A stretch of DNA of 64,000 nucleotides from Citrobacter tructae (GTDB lineage Bacteria; Pseudomonadota; Gammaproteobacteria; Enterobacterales; Enterobacteriaceae). Location: assembly GCF_004684345.1 (NCBI RefSeq), contig NZ_CP038469.1:620001-684000 (forward strand), written 5' to 3'. The translations under genes and the position numbers were made by a program. Within the stretch, counting starts at the first letter, position 1, and every line of letters begins with the position of its first letter. Of this stretch, positions 35,334 to 44,096 are shown in pieces. The notes beneath the pieces were generated by a model that saw only the letters and a list, made by a program, of their open reading frames with translations, did not search any database and was not told the DNA's origin.

Positions 35334-36689
35334 ATGAGCCAGAAATTAAAAGTCGTCACTATTGGTGGCGGGAGCAGCTACACCCCTGAGTTACTTGAAG
35401 GCTTTATTAAGCGTTATCATGAATTACCGGTGTCTGAATTATGGCTGGTTGATGTCGACGGTGGTAAAGAGAAACTAGATATTATTTTCGACCTGTGTCA
35501 GCGAATGATCGACAAAGCCGGCGTGCCGATGAAGCTGTTTAAAACGCTGGATCGTCGCGAAGCGCTGAAAGATGCTGACTTTGTGACCACACAGCTGCGC
35601 GTCGGGCAGTTGAAAGCCCGTGAGCAGGATGAGCGCATCCCGCTGAGCCACGGATATCTGGGTCAGGAGACGAACGGCGCGGGTGGCCTGTTTAAAGGCT
35701 TACGCACTATTCCGGTTATTTTTGACATTGTGAAAGATGTTGAAGAACTGTGCCCGAATGCGTGGGTGATTAACTTTACTAACCCGGCCGGGATGGTAAC
35801 TGAGGCCGTCTATCGCCATACTAATTTCAAGAAATTCATCGGGGTGTGCAATATTCCGATTGGCATGAAAATGTTTATTAGCGATGTGTTAGCGTTAAAA
35901 GAGAGCGATGATTTATCTATCGATCTGTTTGGCCTGAACCACATGGTGTTTATTAAAGATGTGCTGGTGAACGGCGAGTCGCGTTTTGACGAACTGCTGG
36001 ACGGCGTCGCGTCGGGTCAGTTGAAAGCGTCCACCGTGAAGAATATTTTCGACTTGCCGTTCAGTGAAGGACTGATCCGTTCGCTGAAACTGCTGCCGTG
36101 CTCGTATTTGCTTTACTACTTCAAGCCAAAAGAAATGTTGGCGATTGAAATGGGCGAATACTATAAGGGCGGCGCGCGCGCTCAGGTCGTGCAGAAAGTT
36201 GAGAAACAACTTTTTGAGCTTTATAAAAATCCTGAGCTGAATGTGAAGCCGAAGGAGCTTGAGCAGCGCGGCGGGGCGTACTACTCCGATGCAGCCTGTG
36301 AAGTAATCAACGCCATCTACAACGATAAGCAGACCGAGCATTATGTCAACGTTCCTCACCATGGTCATGTTGATAATATTCCTGCGGATTGGGCGGTTGA
36401 GATGACCTGTACGCTGGGGCGCAACGGCGCGACCCCGCATTCACGTATCACGCATTTTGACGAGAAAGTGCTTGGCCTTATCTATACCATTAAAGGTTTT
36501 GAAGTGGCGGCAAGTCACGCGGCGCTAAGCGGCGAGTTGAATGATGTACTGTTGGCGTTAAACCTGAGCCCGCTGGTGCATTCTGACACTGATGCCGAAA
36601 TACTGGCGCGAGAGCTGATCCTGGCGCATGAGAAATGGTTGCCAAACTTTGCCGGGTGCATTGAGAAACTCAAAAGCGAACAACACTAA
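35334..36689 (+). CDS. chbF: ChbF, 6-phospho-diacetylchitobiase (GH4)
   Basis: Glycoside hydrolase family 4 enzyme that splits monodeacetylated chitobiose 6-phosphate in the cytosol, with NAD+ and a divalent metal. It has 451 residues from ATG 35334 (MSQKLKVVTIGGGSSYTP). The NAD-binding motif GGGSSYTP is at the N-terminus, and the metal-binding Cys/His are in VCNIPIGM and FGLNHMVF. It is 125 bases after chbR and 12 bases before chbG. Confidence 0.97.
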   Translation: MSQKLKVVTIGGGSSYTPELLEGFIKRYHELPVSELWLVDVDGGKEKLDIIFDLCQRMIDKAGVPMKLFKTLDRREALKDADFVTTQLRVGQLKAREQDERIPLSHGYLGQETNGAGGLFKGLRTIPVIFDIVKDVEELCPNAWVINFTNPAGMVTEAVYRHTNFKKFIGVCNIPIGMKMFISDVLALKESDDLSIDLFGLNHMVFIKDVLVNGESRFDELLDGVASGQLKASTVKNIFDLPFSEGLIRSLKLLPCSYLLYYFKPKEMLAIEMGEYYKGGARAQVVQKVEKQLFELYKNPELNVKPKELEQRGGAYYSDAACEVINAIYNDKQTEHYVNVPHHGHVDNIPADWAVEMTCTLGRNGATPHSRITHFDEKVLGLIYTIKGFEVAASHAALSGELNDVLLALNLSPLVHSDTDAEILARELILAHEKWLPNFAGCIEKLKSEQH

Positions 36690-36701
36690 TTGAGGTCAGC
36701 T

Positions 36702-37460
36702 ATGGAACGCGTACTGATTGTAAATGCGGATGATTTTGGGCTGAGCAAAGGGCAAAACTACGGCATTGTTGAAGCCTGCCGCAATGGCGTTGTCACCTCG
36801 ACAACGGCGCTGGTCAACGGCGAGGCCATTGATCATGCGGTGCAGCTGAGTCGCGAAATTCCTGACCTTGCTGTTGGCATGCACTTTGTCCTGACGCTGG
36901 GGAAACCGTTGACGGCGATGCCGGGGTTGACTCGCGACGGACTTCTGGGGAAATGGATCTGGCAGATGGCCGAGGAAGACACGCTGCCGCTGGATGAAAT
37001 TTCGCAGGAGCTGGCCGCGCAGTATCAGCGTTTCATCGACCTGTTTGGCCGGGAGCCGACGCATCTGGATAGCCATCACCATGTGCATATGTTCCCGCAG
37101 TTTTTTCCTGTAGTGGCAGATTTTGCCGCGCAGCGCGGTATTGCATTACGTATCGATCGCCAGACGGTATTCGAGGCTTCTGACTTGCCGGTCTCATTGC
37201 GTACTTCTCAGGGATTTAGCAGCGAGTTTTACGGCGATACGATTTCGGAAGAACTGTTTTTGCAGGTACTCGACGCCTCTGCAGACAGGGGCGAATCCTC
37301 GCTGGAAGTGATGTGTCACCCGGCCTTTATCGATAACATTATTCGACAAAGTGCCTACTGTTACCCCCGCTTAACTGAACTTGATGTTCTGACGTCTCCG
37401 GCATTGAAATATGCCATCGCGGAGCGCGGTTATCGTCTCGGCAGTTTTCTGAACGTGTAA
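36702..37460 (+). CDS. chbG: ChbG, chitooligosaccharide monodeacetylase (YdjC family)
   Basis: Removes one acetyl group from diacetylchitobiose 6-phosphate, making the ChbF substrate and the form needed for ChbR induction. It has 252 residues from ATG 36702. YdjC-family metal and acid residues are visible: Asp10-Asp11 in VNADDFGLS, His in VGMHFVLTLG and the cluster DSHHHVHMFPQ near residue 122. It is the last gene of the chb operon, followed by a strong terminator. Confidence 0.96.
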   Translation: MERVLIVNADDFGLSKGQNYGIVEACRNGVVTSTTALVNGEAIDHAVQLSREIPDLAVGMHFVLTLGKPLTAMPGLTRDGLLGKWIWQMAEEDTLPLDEISQELAAQYQRFIDLFGREPTHLDSHHHVHMFPQFFPVVADFAAQRGIALRIDRQTVFEASDLPVSLRTSQGFSSEFYGDTISEELFLQVLDASADRGESSLEVMCHPAFIDNIIRQSAYCYPRLTELDVLTSPALKYAIAERGYRLGSFLNV

Positions 37461-37471
37461 TTCCTGAGTTT

Positions 37472-37499
37472 GCGGCGCGTAAATGCGCCGCGTTTTTTT
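37472..37499 (+). terminator. Terminator of the chb operon
   Basis: gcggcgc (37472-37478) and gcgccgc (37485-37491) pair around gtaaat and are followed by g and seven Ts. Confidence 0.92.
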
Positions 37500-37650
37500 G
37501 TCCGTATCATGGACTGTATCTGTAACCCCCACGATCTCCGTCATAGTCATTCACTTCACGAATACACTGTTTTTGCACCCTCCGAGGGAAAATCAGCTAA
37601 GATAGCGTTTTTCTGATTTTTAGAATTTGTCTTTAGTGAAGCAACTGATT

Positions 37651-37890
37651 ATGAAACCTCTTCGCCAGCAAAATCGCAAGGTTATCAGCTACGTTCCGCG
37701 TGTGGAGCCCGCGCCACCAGAGCATGCGATAAAAATGGATGCGTTTCGTGATGTATGGATACTGCGTGGAAAATATGTCGCTTTTGTCCTGATGGGTGAG
37801 GCGTTTCAACGTTCGCCTGCGTTTACGGTTCCGGAGTCGGCACAGCGCTGGGCCAACCAGGTCCGTCAGGAAAATGAACTGAACAATTAG
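37651..37890 (+). CDS. cedA: CedA, cell division modulator
   Basis: A 79-residue basic protein that in E. coli suppresses the division block of over-initiating dnaA(cos) cells and binds RNA polymerase and DNA. The start is ATG 37651 (MKPLRQQNRKVISYVPRVEP); an earlier in-frame alternative start lacks support. The conserved core VWILRGKYVAFVLMGEAFQRSPAF is intact. In E. coli, katE separates chbG from cedA; here only 190 bases do. Confidence 0.94.
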   Translation: MKPLRQQNRKVISYVPRVEPAPPEHAIKMDAFRDVWILRGKYVAFVLMGEAFQRSPAFTVPESAQRWANQVRQENELNN

Positions 37891-37900
37891 TGGGATATAA

Positions 37901-37936
37901 AAAAACCGCCGTTGCATGACGCTCCGGCGGTTTTTT
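37901..37936. terminator. Bidirectional terminator between cedA and tcyP
   Basis: aaaaaccgccg...cggcggtttttt forms a stem with A and T runs on both sides, so it can act for convergent cedA (+) and tcyP (-). Confidence 0.92.
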
Positions 37937-37954
37937 ACGTTCCAGGAAACAGGT

Positions 37955-39346
37955 TTAGCGATGCGCCAGTTCGGCGTTATCGTCACTGTCCAGAATTGTT
38001 TTGTCGGTTTGCTTCAGCCACTGGCTGGTAAGTGTACCGGCGGTCATGGAGCCGCTAACGTTCAACGCGGTACGACCCATATCGATCAACGGTTCCACGG
38101 AGATCAACAGGGCAACCAGTGTTACTGGCAGGCCCATAGCAGGCAGTACGATCAGTGCGGCAAACGTTGCCCCACCGCCCACGCCAGCCACACCGGCGGA
38201 ACTGACGGTAACAATACCGACCAGCGTCGCAATCCACATCGGGTCCAGTGGGTTAATACCTACGGTCGGTGCGACCATCACCGCCAGCATCGCCGGGTAT
38301 AGACCCGCACAACCGTTTTGGCCAATCGTGGCGCCAAAAGAGGCGGCAAAGCTGGCAATTGATTCCGGAACGCCCAGACGACGGGTTTGCGCTTCCACGT
38401 TCAGTGGAATAGAGGCAGCGCTGGAGCGGCTGGTGAAGGCAAACGTCAGCACCGGCCAGACTTTACGGAAGTATTTCAGCGGGCTAACGCCGTTAATACC
38501 CAGCAGAATACCGTGCACCACGAACATAATGCCCAGGCCGAGATACGAGGCCACGACGAAGCTACCCAGCTTAATGATGTCCTGCAGGTTAGAGCCGGCA
38601 ACGACTTTGGTCATCAGCGCCAGAACACCGTATGGCGTCAGTTGCATCACCAGACGAACCAGCTTCATCACCCAGCTTTGCAGGGTATCGATAGCGGTTA
38701 ATACGCGCTCGCCTTTCGGTGCATCATCTTTCAGCAGTTTCAGGGCTGCGACGCCGAGGAAGGCGGCGAAGATAACGACGCTGATAATTGAGGTCGGGTT
38801 AGCACCAGTTAGATCAGCAAACGGGTTTTTCGGGATAAACGACAGCACCAGTTGCGGAACGCTAAGATCGGCAACTTTGCCAACGTAATTGGTTTCAATG
38901 GCGTTCAGACGGGCTGTTTCAGCGCCACCCTGTACCAGCCCCTCTGCCGTCAGGCCGAACAGATTAGTGACAAGCACCCCGACCAGCGCGGCGATAAGCG
39001 TAGTAAACAGCAGCGTCCCGATGGTCAGAAAACTAATTTTTCCCAGCTGAGAGGCGTTGTGCAGACGCGCAACGGCGCTAAGGATAGAGGCAAATACCAG
39101 CGGCATGACGATCATTTGCAGCAACTGCACATAGCCGTTTCCGACAATGTTGAACCACTGTACGGAGTCTTTCAGTACCTGACTGTCAGAGCCGTAAATA
39201 GTGTGCAGGGCAAGGCCAAATACCACGCCCATGACCAGACCAACCAGTACTTTTTTGGCCAGACTCCACTGTTTGTGGCGGGCTTGCGCCAGCACGAACA
39301 GTAGTACAACGAACACGATAATGTTCGCGATTAATGGAAAGTTCAT
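37955..39346 (-). CDS. tcyP: TcyP (YdjN), L-cystine/cysteine symporter
   Basis: Inner-membrane cation symporter of the dicarboxylate/amino acid (DAACS) family. The E. coli protein imports L-cystine and is induced by CysB under sulfur limitation and oxidative stress. It has 463 residues with about eight to nine membrane segments. Family signatures are the serine-rich re-entrant loop FAFTSRSSAASIPLNVE and the second hairpin FGATIGQNGCAGLYPAM. It is convergent with cedA and monocistronic. Confidence 0.96.
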   Translation of the reverse strand: MNFPLIANIIVFVVLLFVLAQARHKQWSLAKKVLVGLVMGVVFGLALHTIYGSDSQVLKDSVQWFNIVGNGYVQLLQMIVMPLVFASILSAVARLHNASQLGKISFLTIGTLLFTTLIAALVGVLVTNLFGLTAEGLVQGGAETARLNAIETNYVGKVADLSVPQLVLSFIPKNPFADLTGANPTSIISVVIFAAFLGVAALKLLKDDAPKGERVLTAIDTLQSWVMKLVRLVMQLTPYGVLALMTKVVAGSNLQDIIKLGSFVVASYLGLGIMFVVHGILLGINGVSPLKYFRKVWPVLTFAFTSRSSAASIPLNVEAQTRRLGVPESIASFAASFGATIGQNGCAGLYPAMLAVMVAPTVGINPLDPMWIATLVGIVTVSSAGVAGVGGGATFAALIVLPAMGLPVTLVALLISVEPLIDMGRTALNVSGSMTAGTLTSQWLKQTDKTILDSDDNAELAHR

Positions 39347-39481
39347 CCCCGTTCTCCTGATCTTTTTTTATCTATCACCGAACTACAGTGATTCTGTTGG
39401 CGCAAGATTAGCAGAACTGTGACTTGCCTCTTATATTCAAATGGAATTGTTTATACCAAAAACGACATTTTGGCCGATTTC

Positions 39482-40069
39482 TTAATCAGCCTGATGTTTT
39501 ATAAAACGAGTAAACTGCATCTGCAGCGTATTAATCATCTGCGATGACCAGCGGACCGCGCTGTTCTCTTGTACAGTTTGCGGCATCCAAATAGCCCAGG
39601 CAAACAGTGCCATGCACAGGAATCGCTCCAATTGGTTGCCTTTTTGCGGCACCAGAATTGGCAAACGGAAGCGCCAGCGGCAGGGCCACAGCAGGGGTAC
39701 GCCTGCGGGCGTGAGCATGTCGGCCAGAATGTGGCTGAGGTAGCCGAGTACCATGCCTTGTAATGCATCCGCCGGGATTATCCAGGTGTCCGGGACTTTC
39801 AGGTAAAACGTGGTCAGCAGAGCAAAGACCGCCAACAGGCTATGCGTAAATCCGCGATGACCAAATGCTCGTGCTATGGGTTTTGATATCCACTTCAGAC
39901 GCTGCCCAAGCAAAGATTTAGGGTGATCAATGTCGGGCAGCAGACACGTTAAAATGGCTGAAGGAACAATATGCCACCAGTCACCCTGCGCGAGAACGGG
40001 CGTTAATTCGGCATTTTTGGCAAATACCGCACAGGCAATAGAAAAAAGCAGGTGGCCTTCCGCCGTCAT
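39482..40069 (-). CDS. ydjM: YdjM, SOS-regulated membrane-bound metal-dependent hydrolase
   Basis: A 195-residue inner-membrane protein of the YdjM/LexA-regulated family (DUF457-like). It starts at ATG 40069 (MTAEGHLLFSIACAV). Hydrophobic segments alternate with metal-ligand motifs: LLPDIDHPKSLLGQR, GHRGFTHSLLAV and YLSHILADMLTPAGVPLLWP. Hydrolase function is a family inference. A LexA box lies 17 bases upstream of the start. Confidence 0.94.
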   Translation of the reverse strand: MTAEGHLLFSIACAVFAKNAELTPVLAQGDWWHIVPSAILTCLLPDIDHPKSLLGQRLKWISKPIARAFGHRGFTHSLLAVFALLTTFYLKVPDTWIIPADALQGMVLGYLSHILADMLTPAGVPLLWPCRWRFRLPILVPQKGNQLERFLCMALFAWAIWMPQTVQENSAVRWSSQMINTLQMQFTRFIKHQAD

Positions 40070-40085
40070 GATAAAACCCAATAAA

Positions 40086-40101
40086 CTGTCAATTCATACA
40101 G
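40086..40101 (-). promoter_or_regulatory. LexA (SOS) box of ydjM
   Basis: CTGT-CAATTCAT-ACAG, with flanking A and T giving ACTGT...ACAGT, is a full match to CTGT-N8-ACAG. It is placed right before ydjM. A second half-site, tatacagta, lies at 40114-40121 without its CTGT partner; E. coli ydjM is known for tandem LexA sites, so the second may have decayed here. Confidence 0.85.
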
Positions 40102-40164
40102 TATAGGGGTTTTATACAGTAGGCGGAAGAGGTGACGTTGTAACCCTTTGTCACAAATACGCGA

Positions 40165-40833
40165 TTATCCGCGTAGATGCGTGACGGTGAGTTCGGTCAG
40201 CGAGGTCAGTTTAACGTCGGCGAGGACAAAGCGAGGATCGTCCTGATTCTCATGTGCAGGCACAACGATAGATCGCATGCGCGCCGCTTTAGAGGCAATC
40301 ATACCGTTGACAGAGTCTTCCAGCGCCACGCAGGATAACGGATCCACGCCCAGTTTCGCCGCACAGTCGAGGTAGACCTGAGGGTGGGGTTTGCTGTAGG
40401 GCAATTTTTCCGCTGAGGCCAGCGCGTCGAAACTGTCGCGGAGATTGAACATCGTCAGCACTTTTTCCAGCATGTGCAGCGGCGAGGCTGATGCCAGACC
40501 TACCAGTATATTCTGTGATTTGCACAGCGCGACGGCTTCACGAACGCCTGGTAACAGAGGTTTCGTCTCTTCAACCAGGGTGATAGCCCGGGCGATAATG
40601 AGGTCGGTGACTTCCTGGCGAGAAGGGCCGCTCCACGGTTGGTGAGCGAACCACAGATCAACAACCATATCGATACGCAGCCCCAGCGTATCAGGCAGTT
40701 CATGGCGGCGGGTGATATCTACGCCTAAACTTGCGATCACGTCCAGTTCAGCCTGATCCCAGAGCGGTTCTGAATCGACCAGTAATCCATCCATATCGAA
40801 AATTGCAGCAAGAATTTGACGCGGGGTTGACAT
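40165..40833 (-). CDS. hxpB: HxpB (YniC), 2-deoxyglucose-6-phosphate/hexitol phosphatase
   Basis: HAD-superfamily sugar phosphatase that acts on 2-deoxyglucose 6-phosphate, mannitol- and sorbitol-phosphates. It has 222 residues from ATG 40833 (MSTPRQILAAIFDMDGLLVDSE); upstream in-frame codons are not supported by the family. The four HAD motifs are present: DMDG (nucleophile Asp), SASPLHML, the lysine in PYSKPHPQVY and ALEDSVNGM. The neighbouring pfkB suggests sugar-phosphate traffic, but it is a separate transcript. Confidence 0.96.
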   Translation of the reverse strand: MSTPRQILAAIFDMDGLLVDSEPLWDQAELDVIASLGVDITRRHELPDTLGLRIDMVVDLWFAHQPWSGPSRQEVTDLIIARAITLVEETKPLLPGVREAVALCKSQNILVGLASASPLHMLEKVLTMFNLRDSFDALASAEKLPYSKPHPQVYLDCAAKLGVDPLSCVALEDSVNGMIASKAARMRSIVVPAHENQDDPRFVLADVKLTSLTELTVTHLRG

Positions 40834-41003
40834 CACAACCTCTCCTTTGAACATGAAATAGCAGGGTTTAAGAACCTGGTTGAACCGGCTCTCAGCGTTC
40901 ATTATGGTTAATCCTTGATTATACCGCCTTTAAAGATCAGGCGAAAATGGTTATCAACGGGTAAACTTAGGCCAAAATGACGCGTCTTTATCAAGGGGAA
41001 CTC

Positions 41004-41540
41004 ATGACGTATCAACAAGCTGGACGCATTGCTGTCTTGAAAAGGCTGGTGGGATGGGTGATTTTCATCCCGGCGCTGATTTCAACGCTGGTTTCAGTAC
41101 TGAAGTTTATGTATGCGCACAGTGAAAAGCAGGAGGGGATTAACGCGGTCATGCTCGATTTTGCCCACGTGATGATTGACATGATGCGGGTGAACACGCC
41201 ATTTCTTAACCTGTTTTGGTACAACTCACCGACGCCAGATTTTCAAAGTGGACTAAATTTGGTCTTTTGGCTGATTTTTATTCTTATTTTTATCGGTCTG
41301 GCGCTGCAGGATTCTGGCGCTCGCATGAGCCGTCAGGCACGTTTTTTACGTGAGGGCGTTGAAGATCAGCTGATTCTGGAACAGGCGAAGGGCAGTGAAG
41401 GTCTGTCGCGCGAGCAAATTGAGTCGCGTATTGTCGTGCCGCACCACACAATCTTCTTACAAATATTCCCGCTCTATATTTTGCCGGTGATTGTCATCGC
41501 GATCGGCTATTTCTTCTTTTCACTGCTGGGCTTTTTGTAA
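41004..41540 (+). CDS. yniB: YniB, inner-membrane protein
   Basis: A 178-residue membrane protein with hydrophobic segments at its N-terminus (VGWVIFIPALISTLVSVLKF), middle (LVFWLIFILIFIGLALQ) and C-terminus (IFPLYILPVIVIAIGYFFFSLLGFL). It is orthologous to E. coli YniB at the same length. The function is unknown. The start is ATG 41004 after GGGGA. It is divergent from hxpB and convergent with yniA. Confidence 0.93.
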   Translation: MTYQQAGRIAVLKRLVGWVIFIPALISTLVSVLKFMYAHSEKQEGINAVMLDFAHVMIDMMRVNTPFLNLFWYNSPTPDFQSGLNLVFWLIFILIFIGLALQDSGARMSRQARFLREGVEDQLILEQAKGSEGLSREQIESRIVVPHHTIFLQIFPLYILPVIVIAIGYFFFSLLGFL

Positions 41541-41549
41541 GTACTGTAA

Positions 41550-41582
41550 TATCAGGCCCGCACAAATGCGGTGGGCCTGATA
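41550..41582. repeat. Hairpin (REP-like) between yniB and yniA
   Basis: tatcaggccc (41550-41559) pairs perfectly with gggcctgata (41573-41582), with an inner gca/tgc pair, in the convergent gap. Its sequence resembles the REP motif near 381-445. It may terminate both genes although no long T run follows. Confidence 0.6.
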
Positions 41583-41608
41583 AGCAAAACACATCCGATA
41601 TTGAAACG

Positions 41609-42469
41609 TTAAGCCGCCAGTATCCTGTCCATTGCTTTCTGCGCTATCACCAGATGTTGCCCTCCAAACAGAATCGCCCGATTAAGCAGCGTGTAAAGCT
41701 GATAGACAGGCTGCCTGTCGAGAAAATCCAGCGGGAGTGGCGAGACCGACTGATAACCGTCATAAATTTGCGGTGGTTGATCGGTATGTAACGGCAGCAT
41801 CGCCAGGTCGCACTCTCTGTCACCCCAGTAGCAGGCGGGGTCGAAGATGTAGGGACCGTTCGGCCCGAGGGCACAGTTACCAGACCACAAATCGCCATGT
41901 AGCAGAGAGGGCTGCGGCTGGTGTGAAGAAAGACGCTGCTGAACATGCTCGACAATGGCGTCGATATTACCAAACGCGATCCCTTTTTCGGCGGCGAGTT
42001 CCAGTTGCCAGCCAATACGCTGTTCCGCAAAAAAAGTTGACCAGCGACGCTGCCAGGAATTGGGTTGTGGCGTGGTAGAGAGTGCATTATCGAAGTCGAG
42101 GCCGAATTGCGGTTGATCGCTCCATTCGTGAAGATGTGCAAGCTGTTGCCCGAGAATGAAGGCATTGTGGGCATCAAGTGGACGAGGAGGGAGGAAATCC
42201 ATCACCAGAAAGCTGTAATCTCTGTCTGCTCCGACCGCCCAGACTTTGGGGACTGAAACGGTATTACTCCGGGAAAGCAATTCCAACTGGTCGGCTTCTG
42301 CCGTAAAGCCGGTTAACAGTTCCCTTTCATCACATTTGACGAAAAAATCTCGCCCCGCATAGCGTAAATGCCATGCGGCGTGGATCTCACCGCCGGGCAG
42401 TTCATTACGCAGTTCGATTTCGCCTTCACCGAGTTGCTCGCTTAAAAGACGACTGATAGCCTGCCACAT
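41609..42469 (-). CDS. yniA: YniA, fructosamine kinase-like protein
   Basis: A 286-residue member of the fructosamine/ketosamine-3-kinase family, which phosphorylates sugars attached to proteins so the adduct falls off. The kinase-like (APH-fold) motifs are present: FVKCDERELL, the brace LLHGDLWSGNCALG (catalytic Asp) and IFDPACYWGDRECDLAML (metal Asp). It starts at ATG 42469 (MWQAISRLLSE). Substrate in bacteria is not settled. It is upstream of, and on the same strand as, its partner-by-location pfkB in reverse order to E. coli numbering. Confidence 0.95.
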   Translation of the reverse strand: MWQAISRLLSEQLGEGEIELRNELPGGEIHAAWHLRYAGRDFFVKCDERELLTGFTAEADQLELLSRSNTVSVPKVWAVGADRDYSFLVMDFLPPRPLDAHNAFILGQQLAHLHEWSDQPQFGLDFDNALSTTPQPNSWQRRWSTFFAEQRIGWQLELAAEKGIAFGNIDAIVEHVQQRLSSHQPQPSLLHGDLWSGNCALGPNGPYIFDPACYWGDRECDLAMLPLHTDQPPQIYDGYQSVSPLPLDFLDRQPVYQLYTLLNRAILFGGQHLVIAQKAMDRILAA

Positions 42470-42732
42470 GATGTCTCTCCCCATGTTATCTGCCAGATCA
42501 TAAGGTTAGCGCAAGAATGCGGTAAAAAAACACGAACTGACGCACACCGTGGACGCGCCATCGCCGGAAAGGCACATAATGTTTGTCGCTATTCCACACC
42601 CCGCCCGGGTACTGCAATGTTGGGTTCACATGATCCACTTCTTTGTTATCACGTGATTTTTCAGCATAGCCGCATAATACGTATGTCGATAGTTTTGATG
42701 GTAAATCCCCCTGACGATAAGGCGGAGTGGAT

Positions 42733-43662
42733 TTATCGCGAAAGATACGCGTATATTTTTTGCGTATCGTCCTTCGAGCACAAACGCGTACCCTGATTGA
42801 GTGTCGCCGCGCTACCTGCCGCTACGCCGAAACGAACAATATCTTCAAATGGCGCGTTTTGTGCCAGTTTAAGCGTCATCGCACCGACCATACTGTCACC
42901 CGCGCCGACGGTACTTTGGCTTTTCACCGGCGGTGGCACGACTTGTACGCAGGTTTCATTGTCAACGCCCAGCGCCCCTTGCGGTCCCAGCGAGACGACA
43001 ACGCGCTGCGCTTTACCACTGTGTACAATTTCCTCAGCAGCTTTACGGACGTCATCAGGCTGCGTGAGTTCGCGGTTAACCAGCGCACTGAGTTCTTTGA
43101 GGTTGGGTTTAACCAATTCAATATTGCCGAGGGCTAATGCGGCAGCTAACGCGTCACCCGAACTATCAACAATGCAGCGAATACCCTGCGTTTGTGCCGT
43201 CGTAATGAGTTGGGTGAGTTTTTCAAGCTTCACGCCTGGCGGTAGGCTGCCACTGATCACCAGCAGTGCGCCAGATTCAATTTCCAGTACCTGATCCTGT
43301 AGTTGGTGGAACTCGTCATCCGTGAGTGCTGCCCCTGGCATGACAAATCGATACTGCTCGCCGCTGGACTCAACGTGAACATGAAGATTTTGCCGGGTCC
43401 AGTCTTTGGCTTCTATGGTTGCGACCGGGACATTTTCATCGGCAAGTAATGACACCAGATGTTCCCCGGTGGCACCGCCTGCCGGGAAGATAGCCGTTGC
43501 GTTGCCGCCAAGATGGGCAATGGCTCGCGCCACATTGATGCCGCCACCGCCAGGTTCAAATACCGGTGAGGTACAGCGAAGTTTACCTTCGGGGTAGATT
43601 TGTGGGGTGATTGTTGCGCTATCGAGAGAGGGCGCAAGTGTTAACGTATAGATACGTACCAT
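42733..43662 (-). CDS. pfkB: PfkB, 6-phosphofructokinase II
   Basis: Minor phosphofructokinase of the ribokinase (PfkB) family, which phosphorylates fructose 6-phosphate to the 1,6-bisphosphate. It has 309 residues, the E. coli length. The N-terminal substrate loop FEPGGGGINVARAIAHLGG and the catalytic signature VGAGDSMVGAMTLKL (Asp near 256) are present. It is followed by a 263-base gap to yniA. In E. coli, ydiZ lies in that gap; no such frame is seen here. Confidence 0.97.
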   Translation of the reverse strand: MVRIYTLTLAPSLDSATITPQIYPEGKLRCTSPVFEPGGGGINVARAIAHLGGNATAIFPAGGATGEHLVSLLADENVPVATIEAKDWTRQNLHVHVESSGEQYRFVMPGAALTDDEFHQLQDQVLEIESGALLVISGSLPPGVKLEKLTQLITTAQTQGIRCIVDSSGDALAAALALGNIELVKPNLKELSALVNRELTQPDDVRKAAEEIVHSGKAQRVVVSLGPQGALGVDNETCVQVVPPPVKSQSTVGAGDSMVGAMTLKLAQNAPFEDIVRFGVAAGSAATLNQGTRLCSKDDTQKIYAYLSR

Positions 43663-43792
43663 CTTTACCTCCTGTTAGGCTGCCTTCAGTCTGGCACTTA
43701 ATGTGGCGAAAGTGAAGTAATTAACAACATGATTTCTCGCATCTTTATTTAAAATTATCTCGGTAAAGATATATAAATAAAATTACAATTTG

Positions 43793-43802
43793 AGAGCGCT
43801 CT
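43793..43802. promoter_or_regulatory. Perfect palindrome, LacI-family operator-like
   Basis: The 10-base perfect palindrome AGAGCGCTCT with flanking tg/ta has the central CG and symmetry of LacI/GalR operators. It lies about 130 bases upstream of the pfkB start. pfkB is not known to have such a site in E. coli as far as I recall; the regulator is not identified. Confidence 0.3.
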
Positions 43803-43862
43803 TATTCAAAAAATGAAATAGGAATTCATTGCTGTGTTATTCGAGTCTTTTTATAATTTGTT

Positions 43863-43929
43863 ACCTTTCAGGGGGCTTTTGTCATTGATCCATATGAAAG
43901 TTTCCGAGACCGTAATGGTCTCTTTTTTT
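43863..43929 (+). ncRNA. Candidate short RNA with its own promoter and terminator
   Basis: TTGCTG (43829-43834) and TATAAT (43852-43857) are spaced by exactly 17 bases, a good sigma-70 promoter; transcription would start near 43863. About 45 bases later comes a hairpin, gagacc (43906-43911) with ggtctc (43917-43922) around gtaat, followed by seven Ts. The ~67-base product would contain no long frame. It could be a small RNA or an attenuated leader of hcp. There is no expression evidence. Confidence 0.4.
43906..43929 (+). terminator. Rho-independent terminator with no gene upstream
   Basis: A 6-bp stem gagacc/ggtctc with five-base loop and a seven-T tail on the plus strand. The nearest plus-strand coding gene upstream is yniB, so it ends some other transcript, here proposed to be the short RNA starting near 43863. 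Confidence 0.8.
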
Positions 43930-44096
43930 GTTGTACGGACTCTTTATAAATGAACATTGCAAGTTCTAAAAAACATTTCTTAAAGTCCGTCGCAATGCCA
44001 TTTTGACGCGCTATAGTGGGAAAATTGTTTATAGAACGGGTTTTAAAAATGGCAAAGTTGGCTATTCCTTACCGCCGCTACCGGAAAGGATAAAAA

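Noticed and set aside
42485..42732. Search for a ydiZ orthologue between yniA and pfkB
   Set aside because: No suitable frame or ribosome-binding site is present; the gap looks non-coding.
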